From NCBI GenBank assembly GCA_031267135.1, contig JAIRZQ010000077.1, positions 1 to 41,126 on the forward strand: a stretch of 41,126 bases of DNA. Direction: 5' to 3'. The notes beneath the pieces were generated by a model. It saw nothing but the letters and a program-made list of their open reading frames with translations. It did no database searches and had not been told where the DNA came from. Below, one piece after another: positions 1 to 7,209 of the stretch (position 1 is its first letter; every line of letters starts with the position of its first letter). The position numbers and the translations under genes were made by a program. This DNA is from Prevotellaceae bacterium. Lineage in GTDB: Bacteria; Bacteroidota; Bacteroidia; Bacteroidales; UBA932.

Positions 1-56
1 ACGCTGCAAAATTACAACAAAAAAATAAAGCAAAAAACAGGCAAATAAAAATCGAG

Positions 57-111
57 CCTCACTTTTGTCCACTTGAACGAAATGAACAAAAATTAACCTC
101 ACTTTTGTCCA
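57..111. repeat. 15-bp direct repeat CCTCACTTTTGTCCA, two copies 40 bp apart
   Basis: Copies at 57-71 and 97-111, abutting the truncated end of the transposase. Confidence 0.8.
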
Positions 112-840
112 TTAGGCCGCGCTACGCAACTTTTTATGTACAAAATGACTCTTCCCGCTCTTTTTGTCGATTCTGCGTTCCTTCAAAAATTCATTCCACT
201 TAAACGTCCATTGCTCAAACACAGCGATAAAAAGATTTTTATCGCTGTGTGCCAGACGGTTAATTATCTTCAGCAGTTCTTTTGACGCTTCGAGTTCAGG
301 CTGCAATGTCAGGTAACGCTTCACGATTTTTATTTGATGATACTGGCACATCTGTACATTATATCCGCTTAGTAATGAAAACATCCCGCGCAATCCGTCG
401 CATACTATACCCTTGATGATAAAACCGTTGGCTTCAAGCCACCCGATGCCTTCCCGATAATCGGCAAGCGTTTCATAACGGACAAACTTGCGCCACAAAA
501 TCTTCTTCCGTTGCGCATCCTTAAACACGACAACGCCGAAACTCCTGCCCCAATAAGTCACGTCCACCAACACGACCACCTGTTTATCTGACGAAATGAT
601 GCGGACGGAGCGATGCTTTTTCAGATGCCTCCTAACACTGCTAACGCTGATTCCGTAATTTGCCGACAACTCCACGAGGGTCTGTTTCTTAAACACATAA
701 TCGCGCCACAAAGAGACTGTATCAACCAGTTTACGGGCAACCATACTGCCTGCCGCAGTTTTTGCAAAAATAACGCTGCTTACAGCCTTCATGTCCATTT
801 TTGAACACCTTGAGAGAACCACAATAAAAGCAAATTTTTA
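112..840 (-). pseudogene. Decayed IS256-like (variant zinc-ribbon type) transposase, frameshifted at the N-terminus and truncated at the C-terminus
   Basis: The ORF at 112-822(-) carries the DDE-like core VVLVDVTYWGRSFGVVVFKD...GIVCDGLRGMFSLL..MCQYHQIKIVKRYLT. The N-terminal zinc ribbon CFYCGSLKVFKNGHEGCKQRYFCKNCGRQY is readable on the minus strand in a different frame just upstream of VARKLVDTV (~742-835). The C-terminus stops at KLRSAA where related transposases continue. Confidence 0.75.
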
Positions 841-962
841 ACCATATCTATAAAATGCTGCAAAGATACTATTTAACAGTATTTTACGCCCTGTTTTACC
901 ATTCATTTTGAACATTAAGCCTGATTTCCAATACTAATGCTTCGCGTAAAGCGCGGACAGCA

Positions 963-998
963 AAAAAGAAGAACTGCATTTCGGCAGTTCTTCTTTTT
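963..998. terminator. Bidirectional intrinsic-terminator-like hairpin
   Basis: AAAAAGAAGAACTGC-atttcg-GCAGTTCTTCTTTTT, 15-bp perfect stem with a 6-nt loop and A/T flanks. Confidence 0.75.
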
Positions 999-1017
999 AT
1001 AGTTCGGCTGATGGTTT

Positions 1018-1142
1018 AATATTATTGGCATTGCTAATTATATATATATCATGCGATATATGATTGTAAATATTTGATTTTCAGCATGTATTATTCCAAA
1101 AAATATCAAAAACTATACTTAATTAGCAATGCCAATAATATT
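1018..1142. repeat. 23-bp perfect inverted repeat flanking a ~79-bp AT-rich spacer
   Basis: AATATTATTGGCATTGCTAATTA (1018-1040) and TAATTAGCAATGCCAATAATATT (1120-1142). Confidence 0.85.
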
Positions 1143-1190
1143 TACTATTTAACGATACCTCAATAGTAAATATTAAATCAAAAAATTTAA
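1137..1190. repeat. Further short inverted repeats nested on the right arm
   Basis: AATATTTACTATT (1137-1149) / AATAGTAAATATT (1162-1174), followed by TATTAAAT-CAAAAA-ATTTAATA. Confidence 0.75.
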
Positions 1191-1796
1191 TACCGTTGCT
1201 TTGGATAATTAACATGTAAATACTTGGAAACTGGCGGTTTTCGAAGAAACATACAATAAATAAACGCTTTATCTAAACACACATTAACTTTATGTTCCAC
1301 AAGTAAAAGGTGTTTTTACAATCAAATAACGTACAAAGATAATTCTTTTTTACTTAATTGCAAAATTTACAAATGCTAACATTAAAATATCAATATAATC
1401 ATCGGCATGAGCTTAATTTTTTTTTACTTTACAAAGATAATATGAAATTTGCCAATTACACACAAATGCATAAAAATTATAACGAAAATTTGTAGGGAAA
1501 AATTAAATGAAAATCTTACTATTTACAAGCACATGGATGAAAAAGTTTTTTTAAAGAGAAAAAAATAATATATACAATCGTATCCAGAAAAATTCAAAAT
1601 GAAAGAACAGAATAAAAAACTTTCTCTGACTGCTAAAAACATAACAACCATAGAAGAGTCCTTGGAATTATTGCGGAAAATATCAGAAACACTGTAACAT
1701 ATTTAATCATATCAACAAAAATATTCTCATTATTTTTGCGGTGAATATTTTGCGATATGAAAAATAATTATTATTTTTACCGCAAATTTACTGAAA

Positions 1797-2882
1797 ATGT
1801 ATTTTGTATATAAAAATAAAAACTCTCTTGTAATAATCTGGAATACCGAAATGCTGTTAAATCCGCTTGCTGATGTCAGGTTTTTGCAGGGATTGACTAT
1901 CGGCAGGCTGCGGTCTCTCTCTCGCGATTTGCAAAACGAAGCCATGCTCGAAACATTGACTCTGGATATAACAAAATGCGCGGAAATGGAAAACATATTG
2001 ATTGACAGCGAACAGGTAAAAGCATCTATTGCATGTAAACTCGGCTTATGTAAAAAAACATATACGGAAACAAGCGATGAAATCGATGGGATAACCGAAG
2101 CAATGATAGACGCCGTGCAAAATTGCAATATGCCGATGACCGAAGAACGCATGCTGTTGTGGCATGAAGCTTTGGTTAAAAGTACAAAGAAAGAGGAAAA
2201 CGGCGAAATAAATCGCCTGTCAAAGTTTATGCGCATAAAAAAAGCCGTATATAAGGCTGTAGGTAAAGAAAAAACAGGTTTCAACACTTTGAAAAATACT
2301 GAAATATCGAATTTTATCACTTGGTTTAATACCGAAAACAGGCTTGATTCCGTTGTTAAGGCTGCAATAGCGCATTTGTGGTTTGTTACCATTCGACCTT
2401 TCGGCAATGGAAATGCGCGAATGGCAGGAATTATTACAAATATGCTTCTTGCAAGATCCGACAAAACTTCATGCCGGTTTTACAGCGTGCTTGCTCAAAT
2501 ACAGTCAGACCAGAAACAGTATCTTTCGATTTTGGAGAAAACACAAAACGAAAATTTTGATGTTACCGGCTGGCTGCTTTGGTTTTTCGGCAGCATGAAA
2601 AAGGCTTTGAGAGCAACAGACACAATATTGTTGAATGTTTTGAGAAAACCGAAATTTTGGAAAATACACAATAAAACACCGTTGAATAATCGACAGCGAT
2701 TAGTAATAAATAAAATATTGAGAGGAATGGACTGTGAATTGAAATCGTCAACATGGGCGCAAATGGCAAAATGCTCGCCGGATACGGCTTTGCGCGACAT
2801 TAAGGACTTAATCAAAAAAGGAATTTTACGCCAAAAACCGCAAGGCGGACGCAGCACAACTTACGAAATGACGAAATTTTAA
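1797..2882 (+). CDS. Fic-domain protein (DUF4172-type N-terminus, C-terminal winged helix) with a degenerate active-site motif
   Basis: HLWFVTIRPFGNGNARMAGIITNMLLARS aligns with the Fic motif region HPFx[D/E]GN[G/K]RxxR. The C-terminus has a wHTH-like WAQMAKCSPDTALRDIKDLIKKGILRQKPQGGRSTTYEM. Confidence 0.85.
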   Translation: MYFVYKNKNSLVIIWNTEMLLNPLADVRFLQGLTIGRLRSLSRDLQNEAMLETLTLDITKCAEMENILIDSEQVKASIACKLGLCKKTYTETSDEIDGITEAMIDAVQNCNMPMTEERMLLWHEALVKSTKKEENGEINRLSKFMRIKKAVYKAVGKEKTGFNTLKNTEISNFITWFNTENRLDSVVKAAIAHLWFVTIRPFGNGNARMAGIITNMLLARSDKTSCRFYSVLAQIQSDQKQYLSILEKTQNENFDVTGWLLWFFGSMKKALRATDTILLNVLRKPKFWKIHNKTPLNNRQRLVINKILRGMDCELKSSTWAQMAKCSPDTALRDIKDLIKKGILRQKPQGGRSTTYEMTKF

Positions 2883-2911
2883 AAACCTGAAAAGCGAAAT
2901 AAATTTGCATA

Positions 2912-4627
2912 TCAATTCATAATATTCGACAGGCTGTCGGATTTCAGGCAGTTTTCAACTTCAAACTGTATGCGAACGGTTTGCGTATTGATAATTTTTA
3001 CATGTTGGTTTAAGATTTTATTTGCCATCATGACTGTTTTTTCTTTATCGCCGAGTTTTTGGTATAATTTAAAAAGACTGTAATTGGGCAATATTCTGTT
3101 TGGAATCATTAATGATGCGGTTTTAAAACATTCTTCGGCTTTGCAATACATTCCGTTTTTAACATATCGCTCGCCAAAAATACAATAATTGTCGGATGTC
3201 GGCAATAATTCCAAAACATTAAAAATTTCGCTCTCCGAATAGTTTTCTTTCAGCCAGACTGTATAAAAGCGACAAAATTCGTGATCATACTTCAACCGGT
3301 TGTAATGTTTACCAATATATTCTTTTGCCGGCCGATTGTTTTCCCGAATTTGCACAAGTTCGGCAGATGCTTTTCTAAAATATAATTCCGACCGGATATT
3401 GATATAAATCAGCAGCAGCAGTGAAACCCCGACAATAATAAAAATGCCGCGCTGCAAACATATTTTCCTAAATGGCTTTGTTTCAATATATCCGATAATA
3501 ATTGGAAACAAAATCAACAGCGGAAAAACTTCGGATGGATACGAAAACATTGAAAATGCAAGCAAAGCCGCAAGTACAGCCTTTTGCGAATACTGTTTTT
3601 TACCTAAAAACGCGGAATAAAAAACAAATAATAAAATCAGCAAACCTGCAATTCCAGTTTCTACGGTTACGTGTATAAATTCGTTGTATGCATAGGCGAC
3701 ATTGTCGGCAACAGGAATAAATTTTGAATCGGGATTTTTGTCGAAATACGCCGCCTGATAATTCATGTATTTTTGATCGAATGTTGTTATTCCGTGTCCC
3801 GACAAAGGTTTGTCAAAAATCATATCAGCCGAAACTCGCCATATCAAGAGGCGACTGTTGGCTGAACCTTGTCGATAATTGAACAAAAACAGTCCGATTA
3901 AAATTGCCGACACAAAAAATATTATAGAAAATACAATTTTATGTCTTTTATATATAGAATGAATTTTATGATAAAAACAAATCGAAATTCCGCACAATAC
4001 ACCGACAAAGACAGCCCGCGAATCGGCTAAAATTAATGCAATAAAAAGAAACACGGATGTAACAAACAAAAATAAAATTTGCGGATGCGATTTATTTTTA
4101 ATAGCAATATTCAAAAGGCAAATTGCAGCAACAAAAGCAACGGCAACATAGCCGCCAAGTTTTCCCGGATTATTAAATGCGCCTGTAACATCAAAGAAAA
4201 TGTTATAATTGCCAATTATATACAGTTTTTGCAAAATTGCGATTACCGATTGAATAAATCCCGAAATTACGATTGCATACATTAACATGTTTGTGTGCAA
4301 AACGATCCTGCAAAGCGCATAAATACATAATACGGCAAGCCATTTGTACATTACGGTTTCGCTTGTATGTAACTGTTTTACAAAAATCAAATGTATTATC
4401 GAGTATGTAAAAAACAATGCAACGCTTACATCCAAAATTGAAATTGAAACCGGTATGCGCTTTCTGTTTACTGATAAAAATATGAGATATGCAAGTAAAA
4501 TTGACGAAAGCAAACAGCACGAGCACAAAATAACTTCCTGCTTTCTAAAAATTCCATCAAAAGTAAAGGCGCCAAATGGCAACAAAATTACAAGCAGAGA
4601 AAGCAATATTGAGACTGTTCTTTTCAT
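2912..4627 (-). CDS. O-antigen ligase/polymerase-like multi-pass membrane protein with a C-terminal TPR-like region
   Basis: 571 aa with many hydrophobic segments, GHGITTFDQKYMNYQAAYF...ADNVAYAYNEFIHVTVETGIAGLLILLFVF typical of the O-antigen ligase (Wzy_C) family, and a helical tail. Confidence 0.75.
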   Translation of the reverse strand: MKRTVSILLSLLVILLPFGAFTFDGIFRKQEVILCSCCLLSSILLAYLIFLSVNRKRIPVSISILDVSVALFFTYSIIHLIFVKQLHTSETVMYKWLAVLCIYALCRIVLHTNMLMYAIVISGFIQSVIAILQKLYIIGNYNIFFDVTGAFNNPGKLGGYVAVAFVAAICLLNIAIKNKSHPQILFLFVTSVFLFIALILADSRAVFVGVLCGISICFYHKIHSIYKRHKIVFSIIFFVSAILIGLFLFNYRQGSANSRLLIWRVSADMIFDKPLSGHGITTFDQKYMNYQAAYFDKNPDSKFIPVADNVAYAYNEFIHVTVETGIAGLLILLFVFYSAFLGKKQYSQKAVLAALLAFSMFSYPSEVFPLLILFPIIIGYIETKPFRKICLQRGIFIIVGVSLLLLIYINIRSELYFRKASAELVQIRENNRPAKEYIGKHYNRLKYDHEFCRFYTVWLKENYSESEIFNVLELLPTSDNYCIFGERYVKNGMYCKAEECFKTASLMIPNRILPNYSLFKLYQKLGDKEKTVMMANKILNQHVKIINTQTVRIQFEVENCLKSDSLSNIMN

Positions 4628-4709
4628 TCGGGTATTTTTTCTTGCAAAATTATAAAAAATTGAGCAAAGTACGGAGACTCTGCCCGAAAAACAGTAACAT
4701 CACATAATT

Positions 4710-5141
4710 TTATTCTGCATTATACTTAATTATACTGCCTGTAACAACATGTTTCAACTCTAAATGTGTTGGACTTATTGAAATAATTTCATGAACATGA
4801 ATATCTTCATCTTGCTCATCTACTCTAATTACCATATATTTTTCAAAACTTGGGTCTCCAAGCTTATTTTCATCAAAAGATGTTTCTATCGTATTAGACA
4901 AATGATACTGATAAGTATGTACTATTGGTTGATTTCCTGTTAATTGAAAAATTGTAGTATATGTAGTCGTCGTAAATGTTTTAATATAAGAACCATAACT
5001 ATCTTGACCTGCAGGAACTTCCATTTTCCATGTTTTGCCAACAAGCATATCAATAACGCTGTAATATGGCTCTGCAAAAGATTTAGTTGATAACAGCATA
5101 AACGCTGTAATTATCGTTATTAATTTCAGATATTTTTTCAT
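4710..5141 (-). CDS. Small secreted lipocalin-like protein, array member 5 (most divergent)
   Basis: Signal peptide MKKYLKLITIITAFMLLSTKSFA. Shares the YHLSNTIETSFDENKLG...HEIISISPTHLELKHVVTGSIIKYNAE framework with its four neighbours. Confidence 0.75.
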   Translation of the reverse strand: MKKYLKLITIITAFMLLSTKSFAEPYYSVIDMLVGKTWKMEVPAGQDSYGSYIKTFTTTTYTTIFQLTGNQPIVHTYQYHLSNTIETSFDENKLGDPSFEKYMVIRVDEQDEDIHVHEIISISPTHLELKHVVTGSIIKYNAE

Positions 5142-5224
5142 AATAATGTTTTAACAGATACAAAGTTAAAAATTTTCGGGCAAAGTACGGAGACTCTGCC
5201 CGAAAAACATTAATATCATTGAAT

Positions 5225-5656
5225 CTACTGTATGTTAAATTTAAATGTTGAACCTGATTTAAGACTTTTTGTTTCTAAATAAGTATCTGTTATTTCTATT
5301 ATTTCATCTACATTAAAAATTGATTCTCCATCCATTTCAGGTATAAAGGATATTATATATTTCCCATCTGTCGCATTACCAATCTTGCTGTAACTAAAAG
5401 TTGTTTCTATTTGATTGGAAAGATAAAAGTCAGCAACAACTGATGTTGTTCCAAAGTTAGTTATAACAGATTTTGTTATTTGTGTTGATGTATATTGCTG
5501 CTTGTATGCATAATTGTCATTTTCGTTGTCCCATGACAAAACCAATGTCTTATTTATTAATTTTTGCATTATTGTCGGGTTATTTGACTGTGCCGTTAAA
5601 CCTAATGAACCAAACAGCAATAATAAACTTAAAATTATTTTAATTTTTCTTTTCAT
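5225..5656 (-). CDS. Small secreted lipocalin-like protein, array member 4
   Basis: Signal peptide MKRKIKIILSLLLLFGSLGLTAQ, MQKLINKTLVLSWDN...FYLSNQIETTFSYSKIGNATDGKYIISFIPEMDG...DEIIEITDTYLETKSLKSGSTFKFNIQ. Confidence 0.85.
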   Translation of the reverse strand: MKRKIKIILSLLLLFGSLGLTAQSNNPTIMQKLINKTLVLSWDNENDNYAYKQQYTSTQITKSVITNFGTTSVVADFYLSNQIETTFSYSKIGNATDGKYIISFIPEMDGESIFNVDEIIEITDTYLETKSLKSGSTFKFNIQ

Positions 5657-5739
5657 AATAATTTTTCACAGATACAAAGTTATAAATTTTCGGGCAAAGT
5701 ACGGAAACTCTGCCCGAAAAACAGTAACATCACATGAAT

Positions 5740-6174
5740 CTACTGTATGTTAAATTTAAATGTTTGACCTGATTTAAGACTTTTTGTTTCCAAATAAGTA
5801 TCTGTTATTTCTATTATTTCATATACATTAAAATATGAATGTCCATCCATTTCAGGTATAAGGGATATTATATATTGCCCATCTGTCGCATTACCAACCT
5901 TGCTGTAATTAAAAGTTGTTTCTATTTGATTGGAAAGATAAAAGTCAGCAACTGCTGATGTTGTTCCAAAGTTAGTTATAACAGATTCTGTTATTTGTGT
6001 TGATGTATATTGCTGCTTGTATGCATAATTAGCATTAAATTCATTGTCCCATGACAAAACCCATGTCTTATTTATTAATTTCTGCATTGTTGTCGGGTTA
6101 TTTGACTGTGCCGTTAAACCTAATGAACCAAACAGAAATAATAAACTTGCTAATATTTTAATTTTTCTTTTCAT
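5740..6174 (-). CDS. Small secreted lipocalin-like protein, array member 3
   Basis: Near-duplicate of 5225-5656 across its whole length, including the signal peptide and intergenic flanks. Confidence 0.85.
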   Translation of the reverse strand: MKRKIKILASLLFLFGSLGLTAQSNNPTTMQKLINKTWVLSWDNEFNANYAYKQQYTSTQITESVITNFGTTSAVADFYLSNQIETTFNYSKVGNATDGQYIISLIPEMDGHSYFNVYEIIEITDTYLETKSLKSGQTFKFNIQ

Positions 6175-6256
6175 AATAACGTTTTAACAGATACAAAGTT
6201 AAAAATTTTCGGGCAAAGTTTTACACTTCACCCGAAAATTTTAATAAACATAAATA

Positions 6257-6700
6257 CTATTGAGCAGTGTATTTATATGTTTTACCCGATGTATGACTTT
6301 TTATTTCCAAATATGTATCTGTTATTGTAATAATTTCATCAACATGAAAAATTGATTCTCCGTTTAAATCAGGTATGTATTCTATTATATATTTGCCATT
6401 TTGTACATTTCCAACCTTGCTGTAATCAAACGTTGTTTCTATTTGATCTGACAAATAAAAATCACTGTCATCACCCTCATCATATGATGTTACTCCATTA
6501 TGTATGACCGATATAACAGATTTTGTAGTTGTGTAATTTATTTTACACACGTAACTTTCATAACCGGATACTTCATGTATCAATACCCAATCTTTATTAA
6601 TAAGTTTTTGGAGTGTTGTTTGGTTGTTTGACTGTGCCGTTAAACCTAAGGAAACGAACAGCAACAATAAACTTAAAATTATTTTAATTTTTCTTTTCAT
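6257..6700 (-). CDS. Small secreted lipocalin-like protein, array member 2
   Basis: Same framework: LQKLINKDWVL...FYLSDQIETTFDYSKVGNVQNGKYIIEYIPDLNGESIFHVDEIITITDTYLEIKSHTSGKTYKYTAQ. Confidence 0.85.
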   Translation of the reverse strand: MKRKIKIILSLLLLFVSLGLTAQSNNQTTLQKLINKDWVLIHEVSGYESYVCKINYTTTKSVISVIHNGVTSYDEGDDSDFYLSDQIETTFDYSKVGNVQNGKYIIEYIPDLNGESIFHVDEIITITDTYLEIKSHTSGKTYKYTAQ

Positions 6701-6778
6701 ATTTATTTTAACAGATACAAAATTATAAAAAATCGGGAAAAGTTTTTACGCTTCGCCCGAAAATTTTTATTCTACACT

Positions 6779-7198
6779 TTATTGTGCATGAAACTTAAAT
6801 ACAAAGTTGGATTTTAAACTTTTTAACTCAAAATAAGTATCTGTTATTTCTATTATTTCATCCACATTAAAATATGAATGCCCATTCATTTCGGGAACAA
6901 AGGATATTATATATTTCCCATCGGTAACATTACCAACTTTGCTGTAATCAAAAGTTGTTTCTATTTGGTTGGAAAGATAAAAGTCAGCGTTTCCCGATGT
7001 CGTTTTTTCCTGACATACAACAGATTCAATGAGTTGCGTTGCTGTATATTGATGTTTATACAGACACTCATTTGCGTTGTTACTCACTAAAGTCCATGTC
7101 TTATTTATTAATTTTTGCATTGTTGTTTGTTGTGCTCCTGCATTGTACGACATAAACAGAAATAATAAACTTACCATTATTTTAATTTTTCTTTTCAT
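6779..7198 (-). CDS. Small secreted lipocalin-like protein, array member 1 (adjacent to the protease)
   Basis: MQKLINKTWTLVSNN...FYLSNQIETTFDYSKVGNVTDGKYIISFVPEMNGHSYFNVDEIIEITDTYFELKSLKSNFVFKFHAQ. Begins 12 nt after the protease stop. Confidence 0.85.
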   Translation of the reverse strand: MKRKIKIMVSLLFLFMSYNAGAQQTTMQKLINKTWTLVSNNANECLYKHQYTATQLIESVVCQEKTTSGNADFYLSNQIETTFDYSKVGNVTDGKYIISFVPEMNGHSYFNVDEIIEITDTYFELKSLKSNFVFKFHAQ

Positions 7199-7209
7199 AT
7201 TTATTTATT

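Larger units (their letters stand above)
4628..6778 (-). repeat. Intergenic hairpin plus promoter-like module repeated through the small-protein array
   Basis: TTTTCGGGC-aaagtacggagactct-GCCCGAAAA hairpins (plus-strand sequence), close copies at ~5177-5211 and ~5690-5725, weaker copies at ~6207-6240 and ~6732-6770, and a degenerate left arm at ~4663-4702. On the minus strand TAnnTTTG boxes (TAACTTTG or TAATTTTG) follow, upstream of the next ATG. Confidence 0.7.

Noticed and set aside
1730-2464. 244-aa minus-strand ORF opposite the Fic gene
   Set aside because: Antisense shadow; the plus frame carries recognisable Fic and wHTH motifs.
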